Part shown: piece by piece, positions 36,248 to 45,412 of the stretch
Layout of the letters: each line of letters opens with the position of its first letter
Position numbering within the stretch: the first letter of the stretch is position 1
DNA from: Desulfobacula toluolica Tol2
Lineage (GTDB): Bacteria; Desulfobacterota; Desulfobacteria; Desulfobacterales; Desulfobacteraceae
DNA length: 64,000 nucleotides
Direction of reading: 5' to 3'
Assembly: GCF_000307105.1 (NCBI RefSeq)
Contig: NC_018645.1
Coordinates: forward strand, 4,908,001 to 4,972,000
Program-made: the position numbers and the translations under genes
Notes under the pieces: generated by a model
Databases searched by the model: none
Told to the model about the DNA's origin: nothing
What the model saw: the letters and a program-made list of their open reading frames with translations, nothing else

Positions 36248-36575
36248 ACCAGCCTCCTTATAAAAGCAAATTAGTTCATCTTATTTTGGTACAGGCTAAT
36301 CAGATTCAAGCCTTACTGTCAAGGCAAAATTTATTTTATAAGGATAAATACAATATCTACACAATAATTATTAGGTTAATAATAATTATTGATTTATTAT
36401 ATAAGCACAAAGTCTTATTGCGCTTTATAATTTAAATCCATAACCTTTTGTATGAATCTATGTTTGAATGAAGGCGGCTGCTGAAAATTTTCAACCTGTG
36501 CGGTTAGTCTTTCAGCTTATACCAGATGGTTGGAATAGTACATAATTTCAGAAAGGCATCAAAAACCATTTTGTT
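36248..36575. other. Gene-free AT-rich stretch
   Basis: 328 bp between the UbiD gene and the lipoprotein gene, both on the minus strand. It is AT-rich with short inverted AT repeats around 36370-36400. It probably contains the ubiD promoter. No RNA structure or open frame is supported. Confidence 0.5.
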
Positions 36576-37127
36576 TTACTCTGAGGGCTTGCGACCGGGT
36601 ACTTTCCAAAAGCTCCAGTCAATTTGTCCCCCTCTTTTGTCGCCGTGAATCCCGCCTCCTCCATCGGAGACCCTTCCACTGTAACCGAATGCAATTGCAG
36701 CGGTATCAGCAGGCAATTCAAATTGCTTGTTAAAAGTCATCTTTCCAAGTGTATGAAAATCAAGACGGTAGGCAAAAATCCGTATCAATTTTGAATCCAG
36801 GACAATACCATCAGGGTCCAGCATGTAAAGATTGAGTGTTAAGTTGTCCAGAGTGCCAAAGCCCATGGTGAGGAAACGCCTCAATTTTACCTCACCGGAA
36901 ATCTGCAAATTTTGCATCTTTTTTTGATGTGTATAGTCAATGGTCACATCGCGGGTCTGCCAGCTTCCTTTATAGGGTTTGCCATCCTGTACAGTTATGC
37001 GGTTGTCTTCTGCAACCCATGCCCCCTTGTAAGTAAAAAACTTGGCAGAACAGCCGGCCAGGAGCACTATCAAAAGACACAAAAAAAATGAATAAAATAA
37101 AATCAAAGTTGTTGTTTTTGCATGCAT
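36576..37127 (-). CDS. Putative lipoprotein
   Basis: 183 residues from the ATG at 37127, chosen because GAGGAGG lies just upstream on the minus strand; the longer frame begins at 37172. The signal peptide ends in a lipobox (LLAGC) near residue 26. The mature part is beta-rich (GSWQTRDVTIDYTH, GEVKLRRFLTMGFGTLDNL). I do not recognise the family. It lies upstream of the UbiD gene on the same strand, but the 328-bp gap makes co-transcription uncertain. Confidence 0.7.
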   Translation of the reverse strand: MHAKTTTLILFYSFFLCLLIVLLAGCSAKFFTYKGAWVAEDNRITVQDGKPYKGSWQTRDVTIDYTHQKKMQNLQISGEVKLRRFLTMGFGTLDNLTLNLYMLDPDGIVLDSKLIRIFAYRLDFHTLGKMTFNKQFELPADTAAIAFGYSGRVSDGGGGIHGDKRGGQIDWSFWKVPGRKPSE

Positions 37128-37235
37128 ATTATCCTCCTCAACAATGAGTTGATGTTTGAGATCATTCATCATTCATTTCAATAAATTAAGCACGAAACTG
37201 TATGAGAGCAATAGCTTCTATCCTGGCACATTCAA

Positions 37236-37319
37236 CTAACGGCCATGGCAGATCACTCTGCCACAACAAATAATGAAAAATATTTAATTTCAACAGGTTA
37301 AAAATTCTTTCATATAAAA
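37236..37319 (+). repeat. Dispersed intergenic repeat, copy B
   Basis: A shortened core (GCCATGGCAGA ... CTGCCACAACAAA) with a type 1 tail (TTTCAACAGGTTA), ending CTTTCATATAAA. It lies upstream of the AraC-family gene. Confidence 0.65.
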
Positions 37320-37516
37320 TCAAAGACAATACAGCGGTCAAATAAAAAAGGCATGGGTTGCTCAAACGGCAACCGGGCCAGCGAGCAGGAATCCATAAAA
37401 GGTGCGGTTTGATGTTGCTTTATAATTTTGTAATTAAGTGTATTTAGCAAAACAATCCAGAATATTTGCCGTAAAAAACTTGCTCTTTGTGGCAAGGAGT
37501 ATTTTTTATACTTTTA

Positions 37517-37546
37517 TTGACAAAAAGAAAAATTTTATTCTATAGT
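37517..37546 (+). promoter_or_regulatory. Sigma-70 type promoter upstream of the AraC gene
   Basis: TTGACA (37517-37522), an 18-bp spacer, and TATAGT (37541-37546). A start near 37553 would lie about 25 nt ahead of a complete terminator hairpin. Confidence 0.6.
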
Positions 37547-37577
37547 CTTTGCATATTAAAAGAATCAAGCCAAGAAG

Positions 37578-37621
37578 GCCGGGATAATATGAATATTATC
37601 TATATTTCCCGGCTTTTTTTT
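37578..37621 (+). terminator. Intrinsic terminator between promoter and AraC gene
   Basis: The stem GCCGGGA (37578-37584) pairs with TCCCGGC (37607-37613), with an inner AT-rich inverted repeat, followed by eight T residues. It stands between the promoter at 37517 and the AraC-family start, so it is either an attenuator or the end of a roughly 70-nt small RNA. Confidence 0.65.
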
Positions 37622-37724
37622 GTGTGCATATAATGTTTGAGTTTATTCAGCATGGAAAGCCTGGATCTATAAGTCAGGAATCGTTACATCTCAAGTAATG
37701 TTTTGCTATGGACAGGTAAAAAAA

Positions 37725-38705
37725 ATGCATACACAAATAAAAGAAAAGATATTTAAAAAAGCGTCTTTAGATTCCCGCCAAGAAAGATTCAACCGTTTTG
37801 GAACCCGCTGGAAAATTTCTCCTGAGATTGGTAAAGGAAAAATTAAAACGTTAAGTTTTAAAAGTGGAATACAGATATATATTTATGATTACAACACATC
37901 AGAAAAGTTAGTCAGAAAAAGCTGCAGCAATTTTCCCGTATTCGGTTTCAGATTTTGTATTTTTGGAAATACCCGATTAGATATGAAGTGTTTAAAAAAA
38001 ACTTTGATTGTAAAAGACAGTGAAAGTGGATTTTTTTATTTTCCAAGCATGGAAGGTTCCCATGAAGACATGCCAGGAGTTCATATTTACAAAGTCTTAA
38101 TATTGGTCAAACCCTCTTGTTTTTTGTCTTTGATGGAAGATGAAGTATACAAAATCCCCATGAGATCAAAGATAACTTTGAATGACAAACAGATAATGTG
38201 TGATCCCTTTAATTTTACGGGTATCATAACGCCTTCCATGCGCATGATTCTGGAGCAGATTATCCATTGCCCCTATGACGGTGCAACCCGTAGAATTTTC
38301 ATTGAGGCCAAGGCAATGGAGCTGATTGCATGCAAACTTGATCAGCTTAAATCAGTTAAACACAAACCAAAGAATCATTCATATTTAAAATCCTGTGATA
38401 TGGACAGAATGCAATATGCAGGAGAATTATTGTCAAAGAATATTGAGACTCCGCCAAACATGCTTGAACTCGCTAAGGATCTCGGTGTTTCACGATCAAA
38501 ATTATATAATAATTTCAAACAAGTTCATGGTATCTCACCTATGGAATATTTTCGTTTAAAGCGTATTGAAAAAGCCGGTGTTCTTGTTAAAAATAAAAAT
38601 ATGAATTTAACCCAGATAGCTTATTCACTGGGCTATTCAAACTCCAGCCATTTTGCCAAAACCTTTAGGGAATATTTTGGCATTCCCCCGAGTCGCTATC
38701 GTTAA
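37725..38705 (+). CDS. AraC-family transcription regulator
   Basis: 326 residues from the ATG at 37725 (ACAGGT upstream); an ATG at 37698 in the same frame is the alternative. The C-terminal 100 residues hold the two helix-turn-helix units (LAKDLGVSRSKLYNNFKQVHG and LTQIAYSLGYSNSSHFAKTFRE). The N-terminal part resembles PchR-type regulators of siderophore uptake genes. A TonB receptor gene follows 300 bp downstream, with two 18-bp direct repeats in its promoter region that are good operator candidates. Control of the uptake locus 38998-43373 is inferred from position. Confidence 0.85.
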   Translation: MHTQIKEKIFKKASLDSRQERFNRFGTRWKISPEIGKGKIKTLSFKSGIQIYIYDYNTSEKLVRKSCSNFPVFGFRFCIFGNTRLDMKCLKKTLIVKDSESGFFYFPSMEGSHEDMPGVHIYKVLILVKPSCFLSLMEDEVYKIPMRSKITLNDKQIMCDPFNFTGIITPSMRMILEQIIHCPYDGATRRIFIEAKAMELIACKLDQLKSVKHKPKNHSYLKSCDMDRMQYAGELLSKNIETPPNMLELAKDLGVSRSKLYNNFKQVHGISPMEYFRLKRIEKAGVLVKNKNMNLTQIAYSLGYSNSSHFAKTFREYFGIPPSRYR

Positions 38706-38718
38706 TTTTTTTCATTTA

Positions 38719-38814
38719 ATAACTGCCAGGGGCTGATCTGGTATTTCTCCTTGGTTTGCCACAACAAAATATGAAAGTCGCTGTTTGGATTTTTTTTAAG
38801 ACTTTCATATAAAT
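38719..38814 (+). repeat. Dispersed intergenic repeat, copy C
   Basis: Core GCCAGGGGCTGATCTGG ... CCTTGGTTTGCCACAACAAAAT, then a type 2 tail in which ATGAAAGTC pairs with GACTTTCAT. It lies directly after the AraC-family gene. Confidence 0.7.
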
Positions 38815-38877
38815 CATGATACTCCGCAGCAACTCAATAAGAGCAAAATCGATCTTGCCATGGGGTCCACTTTATTC

Positions 38878-38916
38878 AAATGGACTGCATTGATAAACAA
38901 ATGGACGCAATTGATA
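38878..38916 (+). promoter_or_regulatory. Direct repeat, candidate AraC-type operator
   Basis: AAATGGACTGCATTGATA (38878-38895) and AAATGGACGCAATTGATA (38899-38916) match at 15 of 18 positions with a 21-bp period, two helical turns, typical of AraC-family sites. They lie about 95 bp upstream of the TonB receptor start. Confidence 0.55.
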
Positions 38917-39009
38917 GTCTGAAGTCGTTTTTTTGTGCATATATTGATCTGATTTATAAATAAAATAGTCTGAAAGGTATTGATTATAAGATAAAATTTG
39001 GAGGGATTT

Positions 39010-41091
39010 ATGCACGTATTTAAGAGGTCGGCAAGGATTCAATATTTTAATTTGGTTTTTTTTGTGCTTGTGCTTATATTGGTTTCATCTTCTTTTGCCC
39101 AGGAAAAATCATCTGATTCGTTTAAATTGGAAACCATAACTGTGACTGCGGAAAAACAGGAAGATGATGTTCAAAAAGTTCCTTCTGCAATAACTGTTTT
39201 TACTGAAGGCGATCTTGAGGATGCAGATATAGAGGAAATAGGAGAGGTCATCAAACAGGTTCCCAATATGACTTTTGGAAAGACTTTCCTTGGGGATGAA
39301 GCTGTATTCAGGGGAATTCGTAACAGCCAGTTCACGAACAAAAATCCTGTTGTCATTTATATCGACGGCATTCCCCATGATAACGTCGCCAATTTTGATG
39401 CAGATCTTAATAATGTTGAGAGGGTCGAAGTACTCAGAGGCCCCCAGGGAGCTTTGTATGGGAAAAATTCAATTGGCGGGATCATCAATGTCATAACAAA
39501 CAAACCAGATAACAATTTTAATGCAAAATGCACTACTGAGTTTGGAGAAAATGATACTTATGGAGCAAAAGCCTACGTTGAAGGCCCTATTGTAAAAGAT
39601 ACTCTTTTTTTTGGGGTCACAGGGTCATGGAATGAGACACAGGGATTCATGAAAAATAATTATCCTGGTGAAGATAATTTTGATGGTGATCAAGCCATTA
39701 GAACAAAAGCACTTTTCAAATGGGTGCCCACGGATCGGATGAAAGTAAATTTTCATGCCGGAGCAAGTCGTACCAGCAGAAACAATGGCGCCTTGATTCG
39801 TTCTGACGAGGTTCGTTATTATGATTTCAGAGACCCTGAAGATAAAATTGAAACTGACATTTTAAATTTCGGCCTTAACCTTGTCTATGAATGGGATGAA
39901 ATTGAATTTACCTCTGTCAGCACATTTAGCGATAATGAAAGAATTTTAAGGCAAAATCTTAATTATTACCGGTCAAAACCCACATGGATAGGTTTGGGTA
40001 CTATTGAAAATTCCATGTTTACACAAGAATTTCGTTTTCAGTCAAACAACAATAATAAAAGTTTAAAATGGCTTGGTGGTATTTATTATTCAAAGGACAA
40101 AGAAGATTTAATTGAAAGTGGAAGCATCATGAACACAGAAGCCACTCTTGGATTTAATAAAAAGATAGACTATCCGGGAGCTTTGGATGAAGAGGCCGTG
40201 TCCGCCTTTGGCCAAGTTACTGTTCCTGTGGGCAGCAGGTTTGATTTTACTGCAGGATTAAGATACGAGTACATTCAAAAGCAATTAAACCACAGGTATA
40301 CGGAGACCCGTGTTGATACGGGAGAAATTCTTAAGCAAGGCGCCTATGATATCGATGAGGACTGGGGTGCATTCCTTCCCAAAGGCGTTCTCTCCTGGAA
40401 AATAAACGAAGACGCCATGATTTATGCAAGCGTTGCAAAAGGATACCTGGCCGGGGGTCTTCATGCCTATGAAACCGACAAAGAAAGTGCAAAATTCGAT
40501 GAACAGACCTCCATTGATTATGAAATCGGAACAAAAACCTCATGGCTTGATGACCGGCTCTTCTTAAATGCGACCCTGTTCTATATGGATATCAAGGATA
40601 TGCATGTATACAGCATGACTGAATTCTATATTTTTGTCGCCTCAAATGCAGGCGCGGCTCACAGCAAGGGAATTGAAATTGAGGCAAAGGCAAGGCCCGT
40701 GAAAGGAGTTGATTTAACGGCACAATTGGGCTGGATTGATGCTGAATATGATGATTACAACAATTATACCGGCAACCGTATCCAGCGAACCCCTGAATAT
40801 ACCTTAAATCTGGCTGCACAGTACAGGCATGCTTCAGGATTTTTTGTGCGCGGGGAGATGCAGGGTAACGGAAAAACCTATTATGACGATGCTAATACAG
40901 ACAGCCAAAAATCTTATGAAATATTCAATATCAAGGCAGGATATGAAAGCTCAGGCTGGGCTTTATCTGTTTACTGCAAAAATATTTTTGACAAAGAGTA
41001 TTTCAGTTATGGCAGATCCTGTGGAATCGGCACCATTAAGGAGGTGGGTAATCCAAGGACAATCGGACTTATCGCATCTATATCTTTCTAA
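39010..41091 (+). CDS. TonB-dependent outer-membrane receptor
   Basis: 693 residues from the ATG at 39010 after GGAGGG; a TTG at 38998 overlaps that site. The signal peptide ends at Ser-Phe-Ala-Gln (about residue 31). The TonB box region (ETITVTA) and the plug (VPSAITVFTEGDL, VEVLRGPQGALYGKNSIGGIINVIT, the last quoted only in part) precede a 22-strand barrel ending in Ser-Ile-Ser-Phe. The type is close to siderophore or metallophore receptors. It is followed by a methyltransferase-like and a periplasmic binding protein gene, with no ABC permease in the window. Regulation by the upstream AraC protein is likely. Confidence 0.88.
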   Translation: MHVFKRSARIQYFNLVFFVLVLILVSSSFAQEKSSDSFKLETITVTAEKQEDDVQKVPSAITVFTEGDLEDADIEEIGEVIKQVPNMTFGKTFLGDEAVFRGIRNSQFTNKNPVVIYIDGIPHDNVANFDADLNNVERVEVLRGPQGALYGKNSIGGIINVITNKPDNNFNAKCTTEFGENDTYGAKAYVEGPIVKDTLFFGVTGSWNETQGFMKNNYPGEDNFDGDQAIRTKALFKWVPTDRMKVNFHAGASRTSRNNGALIRSDEVRYYDFRDPEDKIETDILNFGLNLVYEWDEIEFTSVSTFSDNERILRQNLNYYRSKPTWIGLGTIENSMFTQEFRFQSNNNNKSLKWLGGIYYSKDKEDLIESGSIMNTEATLGFNKKIDYPGALDEEAVSAFGQVTVPVGSRFDFTAGLRYEYIQKQLNHRYTETRVDTGEILKQGAYDIDEDWGAFLPKGVLSWKINEDAMIYASVAKGYLAGGLHAYETDKESAKFDEQTSIDYEIGTKTSWLDDRLFLNATLFYMDIKDMHVYSMTEFYIFVASNAGAAHSKGIEIEAKARPVKGVDLTAQLGWIDAEYDDYNNYTGNRIQRTPEYTLNLAAQYRHASGFFVRGEMQGNGKTYYDDANTDSQKSYEIFNIKAGYESSGWALSVYCKNIFDKEYFSYGRSCGIGTIKEVGNPRTIGLIASISF

Positions 41092-41128
41092 ATAATTAGA
41101 TTTCCAAACAGGTAAAAGGGAGAATTTC

Positions 41129-42139
41129 ATGAAAGCATTTCCAATAATCAATAACTCCTGGGCTGATATTTATAAACTGATAAAAATGAAAACACAGGGC
41201 AATGTATTGGTTACGGCAATCAAATGGAAAATTTTCGATTATTTAACCGAGCCTGTTCTTGCCGATACCATTGCAGAAAAGCTCAGGTTTCATCCAAGAA
41301 ATACCCAACTTTTTTTAAATGCCCTTGCAGGAATGGAACTTATTCAAAAAAAAAATAATTTATTTTTTAATATTGAAAAAAGTGCTGAATTCTTATTAAC
41401 CTCAAGCTCTTCATATCTGGGGCAATTTTTTTGCCGTGTTCACGAATGGCATGAACAGTCAAGAACACAGATGGAACAGCTCCTGATCAACGGTCCGGAA
41501 ACAGGCATGGATAAAGTGGATGCTTCAACATGGGTAGAGTATACAAGGCAGGCCTCTGCACATCAGTTTTGCGGACCTGCCCAGAAAATTGCAAACATTG
41601 TGAGTTCATTACCCGAATTTTCCGGCATGAAAAAAATGCTTGAACTGGGAGGCGGGGCAGGATTTTACACCATGGTTATCGTCTCAGCCCATGAGAGCCT
41701 GAAGGGTGTTGTTCTTGACCTGCCTCCTGTTGCGGCTCTTACCCGTGAATTTATTCGAAAATATGAGGCCCTGGACCGTGTGTCTGCAATGGAGGGGGAT
41801 TATACAACAGATTATTTGGGTAATTCCTATGATTTAATCTTTGCCGCAGGAACACTGAATTTTGCCAAAATCCATATTGATAAAATTTTCAAAAAAGTTT
41901 ATGAGGCCCTGAACCCCGGAGGAATTTTTATATCCCAGCACGATGGTATTTCACATGAACGAACCAGGCCGGGAGATCTTGTTTGTGATTTTCTTTTTTC
42001 CGAACTGTCGGGAATGGATCTTATTTTTCCAAAAGGCATGATTGCAGAGGCCATGATTAAATGCGGGTTTAGATCAGTGCAAACTCTTACCATAAAAACC
42101 AATTTTGGGGATATGGATATTGATATAGCAAAAAAATAG
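41129..42139 (+). CDS. SAM-dependent O-methyltransferase-like protein
   Basis: 336 residues. An N-terminal dimerisation winged helix (IKWKIFDYL, TIAEKLRFHPRNTQLFLNAL) precedes a SAM-binding domain with LELGGGAGFYTM near residue 171 and VVLDLPPVA. This is the layout of the plant-type/acetylserotonin O-methyltransferase family. It lies 37 bp after the TonB receptor gene and 22 bp before the binding protein gene. It may modify an imported chelator or tetrapyrrole; the substrate is unknown. AAAGGGAG precedes the ATG. Confidence 0.83.
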   Translation: MKAFPIINNSWADIYKLIKMKTQGNVLVTAIKWKIFDYLTEPVLADTIAEKLRFHPRNTQLFLNALAGMELIQKKNNLFFNIEKSAEFLLTSSSSYLGQFFCRVHEWHEQSRTQMEQLLINGPETGMDKVDASTWVEYTRQASAHQFCGPAQKIANIVSSLPEFSGMKKMLELGGGAGFYTMVIVSAHESLKGVVLDLPPVAALTREFIRKYEALDRVSAMEGDYTTDYLGNSYDLIFAAGTLNFAKIHIDKIFKKVYEALNPGGIFISQHDGISHERTRPGDLVCDFLFSELSGMDLIFPKGMIAEAMIKCGFRSVQTLTIKTNFGDMDIDIAKK

Positions 42140-42161
42140 TTGTTAAAAACAAGGTAAAAAA

Positions 42162-43373
42162 ATGTTCAAACTCAATACTCCGTGTCTATTGTTTAAATTA
42201 TATGTTGTGGTCGTCATGATTTTTGGTTTTTCAGAAAAAGTATTATGCCTTGAAAAGGATTTTACAAAAATAAAAGACAGCAGGGGAATTATTGTTAAAG
42301 TACCCAAAAAGATCAACCGGGTGGTGACCATAAGCGACGGCATGGTTGAACAGGTCATGACACGACTTGGCGTTGCCGAAAAAATTGTTGGCGCCGGTTC
42401 CGAATGTATCCCGAAAAAACAATGGAATTCTACATATCCTGCCCTTGGTAAAAAAAAATATACATATAAGGGTGGGATGCACACCGCCACCTATTTGAAT
42501 CCATGGTTCATTGATATTCCCCTGATTACAAGATATGGAGCCGGAATAAATTATGAAATGCTTACGGCCCTTGAACCTGACATTGTTATTATTCGTGCGG
42601 GTTCATGTTCGTTTTCCGGCAGCAAGCATGTAATGGAAAAAAGCATATCCCTTATTGAATCCCTGGGTTTTCCCGTTGTGGTGCTTCATGGACCAGACAC
42701 ATATGATGATCCTGACATCCTTACCATATTTCAGGAAATTAAAATTCTGGGAAAGGTGTTTGACAAAATTAAAACAGCTGACAATTTGATAAATTTTCTA
42801 AAAAAAACACTTGAATTTATTAAAATCCGAACCAAAAACATCCAGGAATCTGAAAAACAAAAAATTCTTTTACTGGGACTGTCTCAAACAGCCAGGAGTG
42901 ATGGCGGTGCAGGCCATGTAAAAGGTGCCGATACCATTGAGTCATATTTTATGAATAAATTTGTACATGCAGAAAATGTCTGCAAACAAAAAGGAGCATG
43001 GAATATTCTTAACACGGAACAGATTCTGGCTCTTGATCCTGATGTTATTATCCTTATTACCGCGTGGGGGTATCACCCGCCACAAGAACTTTATGACGCC
43101 CCTTATTATCAGAGCCTCAAGTATCTTAGGGCAGTCACAAATCATAATGTAGCATCTTTGCCGTTCAGCCCCTGTAATTGTGAAAAAAGACTTGAATTTC
43201 CCATAGACGTTATGATTATGGCTAAAACCGCTTATCCTCTACTGTTTAAAGATATAGATCTTGCTTCCTGGCTTTTGAATTTTTATAAAAATCTTTATGG
43301 GATTGATTCAGCCACTGCAAAGGGTCTCAGGTCATGCCAGTGGATGGACTGGACCTTGGATCAGGAAAAATAA
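42162..43373 (+). CDS. Periplasmic binding protein of Fe3+-siderophore/B12 type
   Basis: 403 residues with a signal peptide ending near residue 29 (VLC). The domain is PF01497-like: VVTISDGMVEQVMTRLGVAEKIVGAG near the start and MLTALEPDIVIIRAG, then a second lobe with LNTEQILALDPDVIILI. Such proteins deliver siderophores, haem or corrinoids to an ABC importer. The ABC permease and ATPase genes are not adjacent; the next genes are recD and recB on the other strand. It is longer than usual (about 300-350 residues). Confidence 0.85.
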   Translation: MFKLNTPCLLFKLYVVVVMIFGFSEKVLCLEKDFTKIKDSRGIIVKVPKKINRVVTISDGMVEQVMTRLGVAEKIVGAGSECIPKKQWNSTYPALGKKKYTYKGGMHTATYLNPWFIDIPLITRYGAGINYEMLTALEPDIVIIRAGSCSFSGSKHVMEKSISLIESLGFPVVVLHGPDTYDDPDILTIFQEIKILGKVFDKIKTADNLINFLKKTLEFIKIRTKNIQESEKQKILLLGLSQTARSDGGAGHVKGADTIESYFMNKFVHAENVCKQKGAWNILNTEQILALDPDVIILITAWGYHPPQELYDAPYYQSLKYLRAVTNHNVASLPFSPCNCEKRLEFPIDVMIMAKTAYPLLFKDIDLASWLLNFYKNLYGIDSATAKGLRSCQWMDWTLDQEK

Positions 43374-43423
43374 AAGGAGAATCAAGATCAACACATATCA
43401 ATACACCCAAAATTTGACATCCG

Positions 43424-45412
43424 TTAACGGATCAGATCACCAAGGCCAGAGGCCCTGTGGGTGCGCTGCCCAACAGCAGATGACAGGATATTGTCATGGG
43501 CGCCGACCAGGGTAAACCAGGAACGGGCACGGGTGATGCCCGTATAGACAAGTTCCCGGGTCAGCACAGGACTCATGGTGTCAGGCAGTACCAAAGCCGT
43601 GTGGTCGAACTCAGACCCCTGGGATTTATGAACGGTCATGGCATAGACCGTTTCCACCTCCCCGAGACGGGAGGGCAGCACCCGCTTGAGGGAACCGTCA
43701 GCCATGGGAAAAACAACCCTTAATCCCCGGATTGATGGATTGTGTTCGTCCATCACAAGAAGCACAATGCCTATATCCCCGTTCATCAGCCCGAGGCTGT
43801 AGTCGTTACGGGTCACCAGGACAGGACGGCCCGGATACCACCCCCGGGTTGAGCGGATCAATCCTGATTGGTAAAGAATATTGGCGATCATTGTATTCAG
43901 ACCTTCAACGCCCCGGCTGCCTTTTCGAAGTGGAGTCAACACCTGAAATCGATTGAAATTGTCCAGTACTGCCCAAAGCCAGGCAGTCTCGGATTCCCAT
44001 TTTCCCGGACCTTGGGCCATGCTCTCAAGATAGGCGCGGTAACCGTTTGGCCTGTCCTGATCCTTTTTTGGGGCAAATGCATTGGGATTACCATCAAGTA
44101 CAAGATGCCGGAACCCTTTATCATCACAAGTGTTGATCATAAGATGAACAATATCGGGAAAGCTCTGGTTCCAGACATCAACCACCCGCTTTTTATCGCC
44201 TTGATTAACGGATCGGGCAAGTGCGCCGATTCCGCTTTGTTCACCAAACCTATGGCTTTTTCTCAATACCACGATCTGCTGGTCAAGATCGCTGCCAGGA
44301 CCGGAAAATGCCGACACATCAAAGCCGGTTGACTGCTGTATCCAATTTACGGTTTCAGCCCTGTAACAGGGATTGGCAGCATTTGCGCACAGATCCCCCA
44401 GCACAGATCCTGCCTCCACCGATGCCAGCTGATCTTTGTCGCCAAGAAGAATCAGCCTTGCCGTTGACGGCAGCGCCCCAAGCAGGGCGTCCATCATCTC
44501 AAGGTCGATCATGGAGGCCTCGTCCACCACCAAAAGATCCACATGGAGTGGATTGTGCCGGTTGTGAATAAAATTGCGGGAATCGGGACGTGAACCCAGC
44601 AGCCGGTGAAGAGTTGATACCTTGGTGGGCATCTTTGCCCCGATCTCTTTTGGCAGACGGTCCATGGCCTTGCTGATGGACTCGGTCAAGCGTGCTGCAG
44701 CCTTGCCCGTGGGCGCGGCAAGACGAATTCTCAAGACTTTGTTTTTTTCCATGGCCAGGCCCTGCAAAAGCCCCAGCAATTGAACCACAGTGGTTGTCTT
44801 GCCCGTGCCCGGCCCCCCGGAAATCACGCTGAATGCACTGGTTGCGGCTACGGCTGCTGCAATGCTCTGCCAGTGTACTTGTTTTTTTTGTGTTTCCATG
44901 GGTGTTCTCAACGGAGCAAAAAGTTTATCAAGGCGATTTTCAAGATTGTCCGGCACTGGAAATGTTTGACCGACACGAAACAAAATTTCTTCGGCCACCC
45001 TCCTGGTATAATGCCAGTACCTGCGAAGATAAAGACGGCCCGAATTCAGTACCAAAGGGGTGGCAGCGGTGTCCGTTCCCACAAGGGATGAAGCACCAAG
45101 GCTCTCTTCCCATTGAGCTTGCGTGATATTGTAAAGAATCTGGGAGGGTTTTGGCGGCATTAACTCCCCTGTCTCCCCCTCGGGAGGAAGGGACAAGGTG
45201 GCATCAGGATCAGCCAGGGCGGCACTCAGATCCAGGCAAACATGGCCCCTGCCCAGCTGGTGGCCTGCAAGAGCCGCTCCGATCAGCACCAGGGCGGAAG
45301 CGTCTTTCTCCTGTCGGCCCAGAAACATAACAAAGGCACGATCCAAAGGCCTCAGCCAGCCTCGGTCAGTCCAGGTTTGAACCAGATCATGGGGGTCAAC
45401 AGTCAGTATCAT
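43424..45412 (-). CDS. recD: Exonuclease V subunit RecD
   Basis: 662 residues from the ATG at 45412, with AAGGAG upstream inside the end of recB; a longer frame starts at 45439. The superfamily 1B helicase motifs are visible: Walker A GGPGTGKTTT near residue 200, VVDEASMIDLEMM for Walker B, and VHKSQGSEFDHTALVLP near the C-terminus. RecD is the 5'-3' helicase of RecBCD, which processes double-strand ends. The order recC-recB-recD with short overlaps indicates one operon. The locus is visibly richer in G+C than its neighbours. Confidence 0.92.
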   Translation of the reverse strand: MILTVDPHDLVQTWTDRGWLRPLDRAFVMFLGRQEKDASALVLIGAALAGHQLGRGHVCLDLSAALADPDATLSLPPEGETGELMPPKPSQILYNITQAQWEESLGASSLVGTDTAATPLVLNSGRLYLRRYWHYTRRVAEEILFRVGQTFPVPDNLENRLDKLFAPLRTPMETQKKQVHWQSIAAAVAATSAFSVISGGPGTGKTTTVVQLLGLLQGLAMEKNKVLRIRLAAPTGKAAARLTESISKAMDRLPKEIGAKMPTKVSTLHRLLGSRPDSRNFIHNRHNPLHVDLLVVDEASMIDLEMMDALLGALPSTARLILLGDKDQLASVEAGSVLGDLCANAANPCYRAETVNWIQQSTGFDVSAFSGPGSDLDQQIVVLRKSHRFGEQSGIGALARSVNQGDKKRVVDVWNQSFPDIVHLMINTCDDKGFRHLVLDGNPNAFAPKKDQDRPNGYRAYLESMAQGPGKWESETAWLWAVLDNFNRFQVLTPLRKGSRGVEGLNTMIANILYQSGLIRSTRGWYPGRPVLVTRNDYSLGLMNGDIGIVLLVMDEHNPSIRGLRVVFPMADGSLKRVLPSRLGEVETVYAMTVHKSQGSEFDHTALVLPDTMSPVLTRELVYTGITRARSWFTLVGAHDNILSSAVGQRTHRASGLGDLIR

